From Hyphomicrobiales bacterium (lineage in GTDB: Bacteria > Pseudomonadota > Alphaproteobacteria > Rhizobiales > Aestuariivirgaceae), in the NCBI GenBank assembly GCA_026990765.1, contig JALXCV010000108.1, positions 1 to 64,000 of the forward strand: DNA of 64,000 nucleotides, written 5' to 3'. The translations under genes and the position numbers were made by a program. The notes below the pieces were generated by a model, which was given only the letters and a program-made list of their open reading frames with translations, searched no databases and had not been told where the DNA came from. Position 1 is the first letter of the stretch. Each line of letters begins with the position of its first letter. This document shows, piece by piece, positions 1 to 9,733 of the stretch.

Positions 1-57
1 ATCCGCGAAGGTGGCCGTACAGTTGGCGCCGGTGTTGTCGCTGGAATTATTGAGTAA
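1..57 (+). CDS. tuf: Elongation factor Tu, C-terminal end (partial)
   Basis: Only the last 18 codons and a TAA stop are present. The visible peptide IREGGRTVGAGVVAGIIE is the hallmark end of EF-Tu domain III, the GTPase that delivers aminoacyl-tRNA to the ribosome. Most bacteria have Lys or Ser where this copy has Gly (VAGIIE). Its place just upstream of rpsJ is the usual str-to-S10 junction in alphaproteobacteria. The start lies outside the window. Confidence 0.93.
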   Translation: MREGGRTVGAGVVAGIIE

Positions 58-73
58 CCGATTTGAAGGAAAT

Positions 74-97
74 GAGGCGCTTGGCGGCGCCTCTTTT
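74..97 (+). terminator. Rho-independent terminator or attenuator between tuf and rpsJ
   Basis: A perfect 7-bp GC-rich stem (GAGGCGC at 74-80 and GCGCCTC at 87-93) with a 6-nt loop is followed directly by TTTT. It lies 17 nt after the tuf stop and ends 16 nt before the rpsJ start. There is little room for a promoter after it, so it may be a partial terminator that attenuates read-through from tuf into the S10 operon. Confidence 0.65.
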
Positions 98-112
98 AAT
101 GGATAGAATATT

Positions 113-421
113 ATGCAAAGGCAAAATATCCGTATCAGGCTTAAGGCGTTCGATCACCGTGTGCTCGACACATCGGCAGCTGAGATCGTCAATACAGCCA
201 AGCGGACAGGTGCAAATGTATCTGGCCCGGTGCCGCTGCCAACCAGAATTGAAAAATTCTGCGTTAACCGGTCGCCTCATGTGAACAAGAAGTCACGTGA
301 GCAGTTCGAAATGCGCACCCACCGGCGTTTGCTGGATATAATTGACCCGACCCCACAGACAGTTGACGCGCTGATGAAGCTTGATCTGGCTGCGGGTGTA
401 GATGTTGAAATCAAGCTCTAG
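113..421 (+). CDS. rpsJ: 30S ribosomal protein S10
   Basis: 102 residues, the usual S10 length, opening with [16 protein letters not shown] and carrying the conserved PLPT segment and the [11 protein letters not shown] strand. S10 sits in the 30S head; in other bacteria it also acts as NusE in transcription antitermination. It is the first gene of the S10 operon, 55 nt after tuf and just after a hairpin terminator. The ATG gives a standard N-terminus, although the Shine-Dalgarno sequence is weak. Confidence 0.97.
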   Translation: MQRQNIRIRLKAFDHRVLDTSAAEIVNTAKRTGANVSGPVPLPTRIEKFCVNRSPHVNKKSREQFEMRTHRRLLDIIDPTPQTVDALMKLDLAAGVDVEIKL

Positions 422-452
422 TTTTAAAGAGCAAATTTGAGGAGTCTGAGTG

Positions 453-1190
453 ATGCGTTCAGGTGTCATCGCACAGAAAGTTGGAATGACCAGGGTGTTT
501 ACCGATGACGGTACACACGTCCCTGTGACTGTGCTCAAGCTGGATAATTGCCAGGTTGTTGCACAAAGAACCCAGGAAAAGCATGGCTACACAGCTTTGC
601 AACTGGGTGTGGGAACTGCCAAGGTAAAAAGAATGTCCAAGGCAGAACGCGGTCAATTCGCTGTTGCAAAGGTAGAGCCAAAGCGCAAGCTGGCTGAGTT
701 CAGGGTAAGTGAAGACAATCTCATTGAGGTTGGAGCTGAAATTACAGCAGATCACTTTGTTGCCGGTCAGTTTATTGATGCAACAGGCATCTCCATTGGT
801 AAAGGTTTTGCCGGGGCGATGAAACGCTGGAACTTTGGCGGTTTGAGAGCATCACATGGTGTGTCAATCTCGCACAGATCGCATGGTTCAACCGGTCAGT
901 GTCAGGATCCGGGCAAAGTGTTCAAGGGCAAGAAAATGGCAGGTCACATGGGTGCCCGTCAGGTTACTACGCAGAACCTTGAAGTTGTCTCGACTGATGC
1001 AGAACGTGGTTTGATACTTGTCAGAGGGGCAATTCCCGGCTCCAAGGGCGGGTGGGTTACAATCCGCGATGCTATCAAGCGCAAATTGCCTGAAGGTGTT
1101 CCGTTTCCAGGAGCCGTTCGTGGTGGAAATGATAATGAAGCTGGCGCAGAAGCAGGCAATGATGCCGAAGCTGCAGCAGCCAGCGAATAA
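453..1190 (+). CDS. rplC: 50S ribosomal protein L3
   Basis: Primary 23S rRNA-binding protein near the peptidyl-transferase centre. The product starts [16 protein letters not shown] and keeps the loop [13 protein letters not shown] chose the ATG at 453 over the GTG one codon earlier because it gives the family N-terminus and lies 8 nt after a GAGGAG-like ribosome-binding site. The last 20 or so residues form an acidic Ala/Glu/Asn-rich tail, an extension also seen in alphaproteobacterial L3. Second gene of the S10 operon, 12 nt before rplD. Confidence 0.96.
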   Translation: MRSGVIAQKVGMTRVFTDDGTHVPVTVLKLDNCQVVAQRTQEKHGYTALQLGVGTAKVKRMSKAERGQFAVAKVEPKRKLAEFRVSEDNLIEVGAEITADHFVAGQFIDATGISIGKGFAGAMKRWNFGGLRASHGVSISHRSHGSTGQCQDPGKVFKGKKMAGHMGARQVTTQNLEVVSTDAERGLILVRGAIPGSKGGWVTIRDAIKRKLPEGVPFPGAVRGGNDNEAGAEAGNDAEAAAASE

Positions 1191-1202
1191 GGGTTTGCTC
1201 AG

Positions 1203-1820
1203 ATGAAAACGGATGTTCAAACACTTGATGCCAAAAAGTCAGGCTCAGTTGACCTGCCTGATGCGATTTTTGGACTTGAGCCACGTGCAGATATTCTGCA
1301 CCGGATGGTGAATTACCAACTGGCAAAGCGTCAGGCTGGTACTCACTCCACCAAGTCACGCGGGGAAATCTCCCGCACTGGTGCCAAATTTGGCAACCAG
1401 AAAGGTGGTGGTGCCCGTCATGGTTCAAAACGTGCCGGTATATTTGTTGGTGGTGCAAAATCATTTGCTCCAAAACCGCGCGATCACTCAATCGGAATGC
1501 CCAAGAAGATGCGGGCACTGGCACTTTGCCATGCGCTGTCTTCCAAGGTTAAATCAGAAGAGCTGATTGTACTGGATAGCGCAACTGCCAAGACACCAAA
1601 GACAAAGGACATGAAAGCTGCTTTTGAAAAGCTGGAGCTTGAAAATGCCCTGATTATTGATGGTGCTGAAATTGATGATAATTTTGCCAGGGCAGTTGGC
1701 AATATCGCAAATATTGATGTGCTGCCGGTGCAGGGCATTAACACTTATGACATTCTGCGTCGCAAAAAACTGGTTCTGACCAAGGCAGCGCTGGAAGCTC
1801 TGGAGGCTCGCTTCAAATGA
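1203..1820 (+). CDS. rplD: 50S ribosomal protein L4
   Basis: 205 residues, the usual length. It has the [19 protein letters not shown] helix and the Arg/Gly-rich extended loop ([18 protein letters not shown]) that lines the exit tunnel. L4 is an assembly initiator and, in enterobacteria, the autogenous regulator of the S10 operon; no equivalent leader structure is evident here. Its stop overlaps the rplW start by 4 nt, which suggests translational coupling. Confidence 0.96.
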   Translation: MKTDVQTLDAKKSGSVDLPDAIFGLEPRADILHRMVNYQLAKRQAGTHSTKSRGEISRTGAKFGNQKGGGARHGSKRAGIFVGGAKSFAPKPRDHSIGMPKKMRALALCHALSSKVKSEELIVLDSATAKTPKTKDMKAAFEKLELENALIIDGAEIDDNFARAVGNIANIDVLPVQGINTYDILRRKKLVLTKAALEALEARFK

Positions 1821-2110
1821 GCAAGGAAAAATATTACGACACCATCATCTCTCCGGTAATTACCGAAAAGTCGACAATGGCGTCTGAAAATAATCAGGTA
1901 ATGTTCAATGTTGCCAAGACAGCCACCAAGCCACAGATCAAAAAGGCCGTAGAAGGTCTGTTTGATGTCAAGGTCAAGGCGGTCAATACACTGGTTCGCA
2001 AAGGCAAAGTCAAACGTTTCAAAGGTTTGATGGGTCGCCAGAGTGATGTGAAAAAAGCAATTGTAACCCTTGAAGATGGCCAGTCCATCGATGTTACAAC
2101 TGGTCTATAG
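1817..2110 (+). CDS. rplW: 50S ribosomal protein L23
   Basis: 97 residues. The sequence [14 protein letters not shown] is the L23 signature, and the C-terminal half has the [11 protein letters not shown] basic strand. L23 lies at the tunnel exit and is the docking site for trigger factor and SRP. It begins inside the last codons of rplD through an ATGA overlap, and rplB follows 17 nt later. Confidence 0.96.
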   Translation: MSKEKYYDTIISPVITEKSTMASENNQVMFNVAKTATKPQIKKAVEGLFDVKVKAVNTLVRKGKVKRFKGLMGRQSDVKKAIVTLEDGQSIDVTTGL

Positions 2111-2127
2111 GGTAAGGCGGATTAGAT

Positions 2128-2964
2128 ATGCCACTTAAAAAGTATAAACCACGCACACCAGGCCAGCGTCAGCTGGTTACGGTTGATCGTTCCCGTCTGT
2201 GGAAGGGCAAGCCGGTCAAGACCCTTACAGAAGGTCTGACAAAATCTGGTGGTCGCAACAATCATGGCCGGGTGACTTCTTATCACCGTGGTGGTGGTCA
2301 CAAGCGCTCCTATCGCATGATCGACTTCAAACGTCGAAAATTTGATGTAGAAGCCACGATTGAGCGTCTGGAATATGATCCAAACCGGACAGCTTTCATC
2401 GCACTGATAAAGTATGATGACGGTGAACTGGCCTATATTCTGGCACCTCAGCGCATGGGACCTGGTGACAAGGTTATTTCCGGTGAAAAGGTTGATGTGA
2501 AGCCGGGTAATGCCATGCCGCTGAAATCAATTCCGGTTGGCACCATTGTTCACAATGTTGAACTCAAGCCTGGCAAGGGTGGGCAGATTGCCCGGTCAGC
2601 CGGTACTTATGTTCAGTTCATTGGTCGCGATCAGGGATATGCACTGCTTCGGTTGAAGTCCGGTGAAACCCGCATGGTTCGCGCTGAATGTATGGCAACT
2701 ATCGGTTCGGTTTCAAACTCCGATCACATGAACACCAACAAGGGCAAGGCTGGACGTAATCGCTGGCTCGGTCGCAGACCAACCGTTCGCGGTGTTGTCA
2801 TGAACCCGATTGATCACCCCCATGGTGGTGGTGAAGGCCGTACCTCAGGTGGACGTCATCCGGTAACCCCGTGGGGCAAGCCTACCAAAGGCAAACGAAC
2901 CCGTTCCAACAAGACCACCGACAAACTGATTGTGCGCTCACGCCACAAACGCAAGAAACGCTAG
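2128..2964 (+). CDS. rplB: 50S ribosomal protein L2
   Basis: 278 residues, matching bacterial L2. The Gly/Arg/His-rich C-terminus contains [16 protein letters not shown], which includes the universally conserved His near the peptidyl-transferase centre. The N-terminal part ([19 protein letters not shown]) binds 23S rRNA. It lies between rplW and rpsS in the standard order. Confidence 0.97.
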   Translation: MPLKKYKPRTPGQRQLVTVDRSRLWKGKPVKTLTEGLTKSGGRNNHGRVTSYHRGGGHKRSYRMIDFKRRKFDVEATIERLEYDPNRTAFIALIKYDDGELAYILAPQRMGPGDKVISGEKVDVKPGNAMPLKSIPVGTIVHNVELKPGKGGQIARSAGTYVQFIGRDQGYALLRLKSGETRMVRAECMATIGSVSNSDHMNTNKGKAGRNRWLGRRPTVRGVVMNPIDHPHGGGEGRTSGGRHPVTPWGKPTKGKRTRSNKTTDKLIVRSRHKRKKR

Positions 2965-2979
2965 AGGATTTATTCTTTT

Positions 2980-3255
2980 ATGGCACGTTCTATGAAAAAA
3001 GGCCCGTTTGTTGACGGGTATCTGTTAAAGAAAGCGGATGCGGTTCGCGAATCCGGTCGTAATCAGGCAATCAAAACCTGGTCTCGCCGATCAACGATCC
3101 TTCCTCAATTTGTCGGTCTGACATTTGCTGTTCATAATGGCAAAAAGCACATTCCGGTCAACATCACTGAAGATATGGTTGGCCTCAAGCTTGGTGAGTT
3201 CTCACCGACCAGAACCTATTACGGCCATGGCGCCGACAAGAAGGCAAAACGATGA
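2980..3255 (+). CDS. rpsS: 30S ribosomal protein S19
   Basis: 91 residues, opening [17 protein letters not shown] and ending [21 protein letters not shown], both typical of S19. It forms a complex with S13 in the 30S head. Its TGA stop overlaps the rplV start by 4 nt, so the two are probably coupled. Confidence 0.97.
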   Translation: MARSMKKGPFVDGYLLKKADAVRESGRNQAIKTWSRRSTILPQFVGLTFAVHNGKKHIPVNITEDMVGLKLGEFSPTRTYYGHGADKKAKR

Positions 3256-3632
3256 GCAAGAAATCACGTAAACGCTCCCTTGCGGACAATGAAGCAAAAG
3301 CCGTAACACGGCTGTTGCGGACTTCACCAAGCAAGCTTAATCTGGTTGCCCGTTCGATACGCGGCAAGAAAGTGGAAGCAGCGCTTGCTGACCTGCAATT
3401 CTCACGCAAACGCATTGCAGTGGATGTCAAAAAGACACTGGAATCTGCAATCGCAAATGCCGAGAACAACCATGATCTGGATATTAATGAATTGATCGTG
3501 GCTGAAGCCTATGTCGGCAAGAATCTGGTTATGAAACGCTGGAAACCTCGTGCTCGCGGACGGGTTGGCAGCATCAAGAAATTTTTCAGCCAACTGACTA
3601 TTGTTGTGCGCGAAGTTGAGGAGGCCGCCTGA
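3252..3632 (+). CDS. rplV: 50S ribosomal protein L22
   Basis: 126 residues. The L22 core includes [20 protein letters not shown] and the tunnel-lining beta-hairpin [14 protein letters not shown]. This loop forms part of the nascent-chain constriction and is a known macrolide-resistance site. It overlaps rpsS by 4 nt upstream and rpsC by 1 nt downstream (TGATG). Confidence 0.97.
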   Translation: MSKKSRKRSLADNEAKAVTRLLRTSPSKLNLVARSIRGKKVEAALADLQFSRKRIAVDVKKTLESAIANAENNHDLDINELIVAEAYVGKNLVMKRWKPRARGRVGSIKKFFSQLTIVVREVEEAA

Positions 3633-4354
3633 TGGGTCATAAAGTAAATCCAATCGGCATGCGCCTTGGTATCAACCGCACATGGGATTCCAGATGGTAT
3701 GCTGATGGCAGTGAATATGGTGAATTGCTGCATCAGGATCTCAAAATCCGCAAATTTCTCATCAAGAAGCTGAAAGCAGCCGGTGTATCAAGGGTTATTA
3801 TTGAAAGACCTCACAAGAAGTGCCGGGTTACCATTTACTCAGCCCGTCCAGGTGTTGTAATTGGCAAAAAGGGTGCTGATATTGAAAAGCTTCGCCAGGA
3901 AGTCTCCAAAATGACTTCTGCAGAAGTGCACCTCAATATTGTGGAAGTTCGCAAGCCTGAAATTGATGCAACACTGGTTGCAGATAATATCGCCCAGCAG
4001 CTTGAACGCCGGGTTGCATTCAGACGCGCAATGAAACGCTCAGTTCAGTCAGCCATGCGCATGGGCGCAGGCGGCATTCGAATTACTGCCGGTGGACGTC
4101 TTGGTGGAGCAGAAATTGCCAGGGTTGAATGGTATCGTGAGGGCCGGGTGCCATTACATACATTGCGTTCGGACATTGATTATGGAACCGCTGAATCCCT
4201 TACTGCCTATGGTATCATCGGCATCAAGGTGTGGATTTACAAAGGTGAAATTCTTGAACATGACCCGATGGCGCATGAAACCCGCGCAATCAAGTCACAA
4301 GAGGGTGGACGCCCCGGTGGTGGACGTGGTCCACGCCGTGAACGTCGCGGCTAA
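3632..4354 (+). CDS. rpsC: 30S ribosomal protein S3
   Basis: 240 residues, starting [20 protein letters not shown]. The KH domain motif [12 protein letters not shown] is clear, and the C-terminal domain carries [15 protein letters not shown]. The last 20 or so residues are a Gly/Arg-rich basic tail. S3 forms part of the mRNA entry channel helicase. It starts on the last base of the rplV stop codon. Confidence 0.97.
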   Translation: MGHKVNPIGMRLGINRTWDSRWYADGSEYGELLHQDLKIRKFLIKKLKAAGVSRVIIERPHKKCRVTIYSARPGVVIGKKGADIEKLRQEVSKMTSAEVHLNIVEVRKPEIDATLVADNIAQQLERRVAFRRAMKRSVQSAMRMGAGGIRITAGGRLGGAEIARVEWYREGRVPLHTLRSDIDYGTAESLTAYGIIGIKVWIYKGEILEHDPMAHETRAIKSQEGGRPGGGRGPRRERRG

Positions 4355-4378
4355 GGGATTTATTTAAGGTAAGAACAA

Positions 4379-4792
4379 ATGTTACAGCCAAAACGAACCA
4401 AATACCGCAAGCAGCACAAGGGCCGCATCAAAGGTGCTGCCAAGGGTGGAACCGAACTCAATTTCGGAACTTATGGTCTCAAGGCCATGGAACCGGAACG
4501 TATTACCTCGCGTCAGATTGAAGCTGCCCGGCGCGCCATGACCCGTCACATGAAACGTGCCGGACGTGTATGGATCAGAATTTTTCCTGATGTACCAGTA
4601 TCGAAAAAACCTACCGAAGTTCGCATGGGTAAAGGTAAGGGTACACCGGAATATTGGGCTGCCAGGGTAAAACCGGGCCGCATCATGTTCGAACTTGATG
4701 GTGTATCTCGTGCAGTAGCTGAACAGGCTCTGGCACTGGGTGCTGCCAAACTTCCAATCAAGACGCGTTTTGTAGCGCGTCTGGGTGAATAG
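4379..4792 (+). CDS. rplP: 50S ribosomal protein L16
   Basis: 137 residues, opening [15 protein letters not shown], with the conserved [14 protein letters not shown] helix. L16 organises tRNA-binding sites on the large subunit. It lies 24 nt after rpsC and 12 nt before rpmC. Length and both termini match the family. Confidence 0.97.
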   Translation: MLQPKRTKYRKQHKGRIKGAAKGGTELNFGTYGLKAMEPERITSRQIEAARRAMTRHMKRAGRVWIRIFPDVPVSKKPTEVRMGKGKGTPEYWAARVKPGRIMFELDGVSRAVAEQALALGAAKLPIKTRFVARLGE

Positions 4793-4804
4793 GGGTTAAT
4801 TGCC

Positions 4805-5002
4805 ATGAAGGCCCAGGACGTAAAACAAATGACCGATGATCAACTCCAGGAAGAGTTGCTCAAACTGAAGAAAGAACAGTTCAATCTGCGCTTTCAGCGG
4901 GCATCGGCCCAAATCGATAACACAGCACGCATCCGTCAGGTGCGCCGTTCAGTAGCCCGGATCAAAACCGTGCAGACCGAACGTGCACGGGCAGAGAATT
5001 AG
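4805..5002 (+). CDS. rpmC: 50S ribosomal protein L29
   Basis: 65 residues, a two-helix protein with the diagnostic motif [18 protein letters not shown] followed by [15 protein letters not shown]29 sits beside L23 at the tunnel exit. It is read directly after rplP and before rpsQ, as in the standard S10 operon. Confidence 0.96.
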   Translation: MKAQDVKQMTDDQLQEELLKLKKEQFNLRFQRASAQIDNTARIRQVRRSVARIKTVQTERARAEN

Positions 5003-5019
5003 ACTGGAGCATATGAGAA

Positions 5020-5268
5020 ATGCCAAAACGCATCCTTCAAGGTGTGGTTGTTTCGGATAAGTCCGACAAGACAATAACTGTCAATGTCGAACGCCGCTTC
5101 ACCCATCCGGTCATGAAAAAAACGGTACGCAGAACCAAGAAATACCGTGCTCATGATGAGGAAAATCAAGCCAAGATTGGTGACATTGTACGGATCGTGG
5201 AATGTCGGCCATATTCAAAGAACAAAACCTGGAACCTGATCGAAAAAGTCGATCTGTCCCAGTCCTGA
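5020..5268 (+). CDS. rpsQ: 30S ribosomal protein S17
   Basis: 82 residues. The OB-fold strands [20 protein letters not shown] and the motif [15 protein letters not shown] are those of S17, a primary 16S rRNA-binding protein. It is the last gene of the S10 group here. A 59-nt gap without visible structure separates it from rplN. Confidence 0.96.
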   Translation: MPKRILQGVVVSDKSDKTITVNVERRFTHPVMKKTVRRTKKYRAHDEENQAKIGDIVRIVECRPYSKNKTWNLIEKVDLSQS

Positions 5269-5327
5269 TTAACCTTCAGAACCGGCTATGGTGCCGGAAC
5301 TGAATAAAGCGAAATAACGGGTGTGCC

Positions 5328-5696
5328 ATGATACAGGCAGAAACAAATCTCGACGTCGCGGACAACTCAGGCGCCAAAAGGGTGCAATGCATCAAGGTGC
5401 TGGGTGGTTCAAAACGTAAATACGCATCGATTGGCGATATTATCGTCGTATCGGTGAAAGATGCCATTCCGCGTGGCAAGGTGAAAAAAGGTACAGTGAT
5501 GCGAGCAATCGTGGTTCGCACTGCCAAGGATATTCAGCGCCGTGACGGTTCTGTTATCCGGTTTGATCGCAATGCCGCTGTTCTGGTAAATCAGCAGGGA
5601 GAGCCGATCGGCACCCGTATCTTTGGCCCCGTTCCACGCGAATTGCGAGCCAAGAAACACATGAAAATCATTTCTCTTGCACCGGAGGTGTTGTAA
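5328..5696 (+). CDS. rplN: 50S ribosomal protein L14
   Basis: 122 residues, the invariant family length. It starts [18 protein letters not shown] and contains [14 protein letters not shown]14 forms an intersubunit bridge and is the binding site of the silencing factor RsfS. First gene of the spc block; its TAA overlaps the ATG of rplX by one base. Confidence 0.97.
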   Translation: MIQAETNLDVADNSGAKRVQCIKVLGGSKRKYASIGDIIVVSVKDAIPRGKVKKGTVMRAIVVRTAKDIQRRDGSVIRFDRNAAVLVNQQGEPIGTRIFGPVPRELRAKKHMKIISLAPEVL

Positions 5697-6016
5697 TGCC
5701 GGTAAAAATGAAGATCAAAAAAGGTGATCGCGTTACCGTGGTTACCGGCAAGGACAAGGGTGCCAAAGGCAAGGTGCTGTTGGTATTGCCAAAGCAGAAC
5801 AAGGCAGTTGTAGAAGGCGTGAATATTTACAAGCGCCATACAAAGCAGAGTGCTGGACAGGAAGGTGGCATAATTTCGAAAGAAATGCCGATCCATATTT
5901 CCAATCTGGCGCATCTTGACCCGAAAGACGACAAGCCAACCCGTGTTGGTTACAAGATTGATGGAGAGCGCAAGGTACGTTATGCCAAACGCTCCGGTGA
6001 GGTTATTGATGGCTGA
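5696..6016 (+). CDS. rplX: 50S ribosomal protein L24
   Basis: 106 residues. The N-terminal KOW motif ([20 protein letters not shown]) and the middle segment [12 protein letters not shown] identify L24, an initiator of 50S assembly. It overlaps rplN by 1 nt and rplE by 8 nt, so all three are tightly packed and probably coupled. Confidence 0.97.
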   Translation: MPVKMKIKKGDRVTVVTGKDKGAKGKVLLVLPKQNKAVVEGVNIYKRHTKQSAGQEGGIISKEMPIHISNLAHLDPKDDKPTRVGYKIDGERKVRYAKRSGEVIDG

Positions 6017-6584
6017 TAAATATACACCCAGGCTCAAGACACTTTTCAATGAAAAGATACGTCCGGCCCTGACTGAAAAATTCGGTTACACCAACCCTAT
6101 GCAGGTTCCGCAGATTGACAAGATCGTGCTGAATATGGGTGTTGGTGATGCTGTTGGCGATTCCAAGCTGATCAAGACAGCAGTGGAAGATCTCACCAAG
6201 ATAGCAGGTCAAAAGCCTGTTGTAACACTGGCCCGCAAATCTATCGCTACTTTCAAATTGCGTGAAGGTATGCCGATTGGTGTCAAGGTAACATTGCGCG
6301 GTGACCGCATGTATGAATTTTTGGACCGTTTCCTGACAATTGCACTGCCTCGGGTACGTGACTTCAGGGGACTGAATGACAAGGCATTTGATGGCCGCGG
6401 CAATTACGCAACCGGATTGAAGGAACATATTGTTTTTCCTGAAATCGAGTATGACAAGATTGACCGTGTCTGGGGCTTTGATGTGGTTATTGCAACTACT
6501 GCAAAAACTGATGATGAAGCACGTGAATTGTTGAAAGGATTTAATTTCCCGTTTCGCCAGCGTAATCAGCAAAAAGCTGCTTAA
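6009..6584 (+). CDS. rplE: 50S ribosomal protein L5
   Basis: 191 residues from the ATG at 6009; this start gives the family N-terminus ([20 protein letters not shown]). The open frame runs further upstream, but only inside rplX. Motifs include [13 protein letters not shown], the [16 protein letters not shown] loop and the C-terminal [15 protein letters not shown]5 binds 5S rRNA and contacts the P-site tRNA. Its start overlaps rplX by 8 nt; rpsN follows after 41 nt. Confidence 0.96.
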   Translation: MADKYTPRLKTLFNEKIRPALTEKFGYTNPMQVPQIDKIVLNMGVGDAVGDSKLIKTAVEDLTKIAGQKPVVTLARKSIATFKLREGMPIGVKVTLRGDRMYEFLDRFLTIALPRVRDFRGLNDKAFDGRGNYATGLKEHIVFPEIEYDKIDRVWGFDVVIATTAKTDDEARELLKGFNFPFRQRNQQKAA

Positions 6585-6625
6585 GGCATCGGAACGATAA
6601 ATCATTTGAAAGGCAAAACCGGAAC

Positions 6626-6931
6626 ATGGCTAAGACAAGCACGATCATAAACAACAACAAGCGCAAGCGGATGGTAGAGTAATTTGCCGGAAAGCGGGCA
6701 GCTCTCAAAGCAATTACTCGCGATGAAAGCCTGCCTATGGAAGAGCGTTTTGCAGCCCAGCTGAAACTTGCTGAACTGCCTCGCAATTCCTCAAAAACCC
6801 GGGTGCGCAATCGTTGCGAAGTGACAGGACGGCCTCGCGGTTATTATCGCAAGTTGAAAATGTCGCGTATCGCGCTCAGGGAACTGGCTTCACAGGGCCT
6901 TATTCCTGGCATGACAAAGTCCAGCTGGTAA
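6626..6931 (+). pseudogene. rpsN: 30S ribosomal protein S14, interrupted by an in-frame TAA at codon 19
   Basis: Read through, this is a complete 101-codon S14 of the long, zinc-free type: MAKTSTIINNNKRKRMVE, stop, [19 protein letters not shown], then [20 protein letters not shown] and the usual end GMTKSSW. The TAA at 6680-6682 stands at a position that is usually Lys or another polar residue in S14. The frame is intact on both sides, so this is a substitution (for example AAA to TAA) and not an indel. The only downstream in-frame ATG is at 6737, which would lose the N-terminal third. S14 is needed for 30S head assembly, and the gene sits in its normal place between rplE and rpsH. Either the base is a sequencing or assembly error, or S14 is supplied elsewhere, or the stop is read through. 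Confidence 0.9.
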
Positions 6932-6961
6932 TTTAATTATTGATCTAAGGAGAAACGGCAG

Positions 6962-7360
6962 ATGAGTATGACAGATCCTTTGGGGGATATGCTCACCCGT
7001 ATCAGAAATGCGCAGATGCGCGGTAAAAGCAAAGTGGCATCACCGGCTTCCCGGTTCCGTGCCAGTGTGCTTGATGTTCTCAAGCAGGAAGGCTTTATCC
7101 GTGATTATGCCCGCATCGATTATGAAGGCGGCAAGGCTGATCTGGAAATTGAGTTGAAATATTATGATGGTGAACCAGTTATCCGCGAGTTGAAGCGTGT
7201 TTCAACACCAGGGCGTCGGGTTTATTCATCAATTGATGATTTGCCAACCGTTTATAACGGACTTGGTGTGTCTATCCTTTCCACCTCAAAAGGTGTGATG
7301 TCGGATTCAGATGCGCGCGACAGTAATGTTGGCGGTGAGGTTATCTGCACAGTCTTTTAA
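6962..7360 (+). CDS. rpsH: 30S ribosomal protein S8
   Basis: 132 residues, starting [20 protein letters not shown] and ending [26 protein letters not shown] in condensed form, a classic S8. In E. coli S8 binds 16S helix 21 and regulates the spc operon by binding near rplE. The C-terminal [11 protein letters not shown] motif is intact. It follows the interrupted rpsN by 30 nt, with a good AAGGAG ribosome-binding site. Confidence 0.97.
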   Translation: MSMTDPLGDMLTRIRNAQMRGKSKVASPASRFRASVLDVLKQEGFIRDYARIDYEGGKADLEIELKYYDGEPVIRELKRVSTPGRRVYSSIDDLPTVYNGLGVSILSTSKGVMSDSDARDSNVGGEVICTVF

Positions 7361-7395
7361 ACGACTATGCTTTAAGTATTTAAGAGGAATGATCC

Positions 7396-7929
7396 ATGTC
7401 ACGGATTGGAAAAAAACCGGTATCACTGCCTGATGGTGTAACAGCCACAGTAGATGGTCAGACTGTTTCAGTTAAAGGCCCTAAAGGCGAATTGCAGACC
7501 CGACTGGTTGATGTTGTGTCTGTTGAGCTGAAAGATGGTGCTGTAGTGGTTAAAAACCGCAATAATTCTAAGCTGTCCCGATCAGCCTGGGGTATGTCAC
7601 GCACATTGGTTGCAAATCTGGTTACCGGGGTAACTGAAGGCTTCAGCAAAACCTTGTTGATCAACGGTGTTGGTTATCGTGCTGCAGTTGAAGGCAAGGG
7701 TCTGTCACTTAACCTTGGTTATTCGCATCCGGTCGTTTATGACATTCCTGAAGGAATCGATATAAAGACACCAAAGCCAACTGAAATTGTAATTTCAGGC
7801 ATCAACAAACAGCAGGTTGGCCAGGTAGCAGCAGAAATTCGGCAGTGGCGCAAGCCTGAACCCTATAAGGGCAAGGGTATCAAATATGCTGATGAGTATA
7901 TCTTCCGCAAAGAAGGCAAGAAGAAGTAA
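7396..7929 (+). CDS. rplF: 50S ribosomal protein L6
   Basis: 177 residues, with the duplicated L6 fold. It opens [14 protein letters not shown] and contains [29 protein letters not shown] and the C-terminal [16 protein letters not shown] motif. L6 lies near the sarcin-ricin loop and the factor-binding site. Standard spc order. Confidence 0.97.
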   Translation: MSRIGKKPVSLPDGVTATVDGQTVSVKGPKGELQTRLVDVVSVELKDGAVVVKNRNNSKLSRSAWGMSRTLVANLVTGVTEGFSKTLLINGVGYRAAVEGKGLSLNLGYSHPVVYDIPEGIDIKTPKPTEIVISGINKQQVGQVAAEIRQWRKPEPYKGKGIKYADEYIFRKEGKKK

Positions 7930-7951
7930 TTCAAAGGACGTATGAAAAGCT

Positions 7952-8317
7952 ATGGGCAATATTAACAAAACAATGCAACGCCGCAAGAATCGCGTCCGTC
8001 GCACTCTTGCCAAAAAGAACGAGCTGGGCCATCCGCGCCTGTCTGTATTCCGCTCTTCCAAGAACATTTATGCACAGATCATTGATGATGTGAACGGTGT
8101 AACACTGGCGGCAGCTTCAAGCCTTGAGGCCGACATGAGAAAATCTCTCAAAACCGGTGCAGATTGTGAAGCAGCTACTGCCATTGGCAAGCTGGTTGCA
8201 GAACGGGCCGGAAAAGCCGGGGTCAAGAAAGTTGTATTTGACCGGGGTGGATATATCTATCATGGCCGCGTAAAAGCATTGGCTGATGGTGCCCGTGAAG
8301 GCGGTTTGAGTTTCTAG
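7952..8317 (+). CDS. rplR: 50S ribosomal protein L18
   Basis: 121 residues. The basic N-terminus ([14 protein letters not shown]) binds 5S rRNA, followed by [19 protein letters not shown] and the C-terminal [21 protein letters not shown] in part. With L5, L18 forms the 5S RNP. It lies between rplF and rpsE, as expected. Confidence 0.97.
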   Translation: MGNINKTMQRRKNRVRRTLAKKNELGHPRLSVFRSSKNIYAQIIDDVNGVTLAAASSLEADMRKSLKTGADCEAATAIGKLVAERAGKAGVKKVVFDRGGYIYHGRVKALADGAREGGLSF

Positions 8318-8355
8318 ACTAATATTTATTTGAGCAAAGATTAGGTAATAATACA

Positions 8356-8892
8356 ATGAGTGAACGCGACGACAGAGACAGCGAATTTGCCGACCGCCTG
8401 GTCCACATCAACCGTGTGGCCAAGGTTGTAAAGGGCGGACGCCGTTTCGGCTTTGCAGCATTGGTAGTTGTAGGCGACCAGAAGGGCCGCGTAGGATTTG
8501 GCAAGGGCAAGGCCCGCGAAGTACCAGAAGCTATTCGCAAGGCAACAGATGCTGCCAAACGCGAAATGATCCGCGTACCACTGCGTGAAGGGCGCACATT
8601 GCATCATGATGTCAAGGGACGCCATGGAGCAGGCAAGGTTGTGCTGCGTTCAGCACCTCCCGGTACTGGTATTATCGCCGGTGGTCCAATGCGTGCAGTG
8701 TTTGAAAGCCTTGGCATGCAGGATGTTGTGGCCAAATCAATTGGTTCTTCCAACCCATATAATATGGTACGGGCAACTTTTGATGCGTTGAAACGCGAAA
8801 CCAGCCCTCGAGCTGTTGCTGCCCGTCGTGGCAAAAAGGTAAGCGAGATTACTGCTCGCCGCCGGGTTGCTGCCGGAAAAGCTGAAGTTTAA
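8356..8892 (+). CDS. rpsE: 30S ribosomal protein S5
   Basis: 178 residues. The double-stranded-RNA-binding half has [20 protein letters not shown], and the second half has [18 protein letters not shown] and [18 protein letters not shown]5 affects decoding accuracy and mRNA unwinding at the entry site. It is 38 nt after rplR and 21 nt before rpmD. Confidence 0.97.
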   Translation: MSERDDRDSEFADRLVHINRVAKVVKGGRRFGFAALVVVGDQKGRVGFGKGKAREVPEAIRKATDAAKREMIRVPLREGRTLHHDVKGRHGAGKVVLRSAPPGTGIIAGGPMRAVFESLGMQDVVAKSIGSSNPYNMVRATFDALKRETSPRAVAARRGKKVSEITARRRVAAGKAEV

Positions 8893-8913
8893 AGTATTTG
8901 AAAGATTATTGAC

Positions 8914-9120
8914 ATGGCTAAGAAACAAGACAAGGCAACTGGCACTGTGACCGTGGAACAGATCGGTTCAGCCATCCGCCGCCCGAAAGACCAGAGAGCA
9001 ACTCTCACCGGTCTGGGTCTTGGCAAAATGCATCGTGTGCGCACACTTGAAGATACACCTCAGGTGCGTGGCATGATCAAGAAGATTTCCCATCTGGTTC
9101 GCGTTGTCGACCAGGCGTAG
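8914..9120 (+). CDS. rpmD: 50S ribosomal protein L30
   Basis: 68 residues, slightly longer than the E. coli protein because of a short charged N-terminus. The core [20 protein letters not shown], followed by [17 protein letters not shown], is diagnostic of L30. The TAG stop ends at 9120, and rplO starts 30 nt later. Confidence 0.95.
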   Translation: MAKKQDKATGTVTVEQIGSAIRRPKDQRATLTGLGLGKMHRVRTLEDTPQVRGMIKKISHLVRVVDQA

Positions 9121-9150
9121 TTGAACGAAACAAGAAGTGAGATAAGACCC

Positions 9151-9639
9151 ATGCGTCTTAACGAATTAGCTGATAATAAAGGTGCCCGCAAAACCCGCAA
9201 AAGAGTTGGGCGTGGCATAGGGTCGGGTCTGGGTAAAACAGGCGGTCGTGGCATGAAAGGGCAAAAATCCCGTTCAGGTGTTGCGATCAAGGGGTTTGAA
9301 GGTGGCCAGATGCCCATCTATCGTCGTCTGCCGAAACGCGGCTTTAATGTTCCAAATCCAAAAGACTGGAATATTGTCAATATTGGCCGGATACAGCAAG
9401 CCATTGATGCAAAGAAAATTGATGCCAAAAAGACCATTGATGCAGCAGCCTTGATAGAAGCTGGTGTTATTGGCAAGGCTCGTGATGGTGTGCGCCTGTT
9501 GGGTAATGGTGAAATCAAGGCAAAGATTGCCATTGAAGTCAACTATGCAACCGGGGCTGCAGTGTCTGCAATAGAAAAAGCTGGTGGTTCGGTTTCAATT
9601 ATCAAAGCAAAAGAACCTCAAGCCGACAAAAAAGACTGA
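9151..9639 (+). CDS. rplO: 50S ribosomal protein L15
   Basis: 162 residues from the ATG at 9151, which gives the family start [14 protein letters not shown] after an AAGAAGTGAG ribosome-binding region. An in-frame TTG at 9121 would add 10 unlikely residues. The Gly-rich N-terminal part ([20 protein letters not shown]) and [18 protein letters not shown] are typical. L15 is a late-assembly 50S protein. A 94-nt spacer leads to secY. Confidence 0.95.
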   Translation: MRLNELADNKGARKTRKRVGRGIGSGLGKTGGRGMKGQKSRSGVAIKGFEGGQMPIYRRLPKRGFNVPNPKDWNIVNIGRIQQAIDAKKIDAKKTIDAAALIEAGVIGKARDGVRLLGNGEIKAKIAIEVNYATGAAVSAIEKAGGSVSIIKAKEPQADKKD

Positions 9640-9733
9640 TCAGGAATAGTTTGATTGCCGGCCAGCTTGTAAAGGCGCCATCATGGTACCACATTAAGCG
9701 GCCATAGCAATAAAGTGGCAAAAAGGACCAAAA

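Noticed and set aside
5916-6008. N-terminal extension of L5
   Set aside because: This stretch lies inside rplX and does not resemble L5; the ATG at 6009 gives the family start.
6737-6931. Short S14 from a downstream ATG as the real gene
   Set aside because: It lacks a ribosome-binding site and the N-terminal third, and the frame upstream clearly encodes S14.
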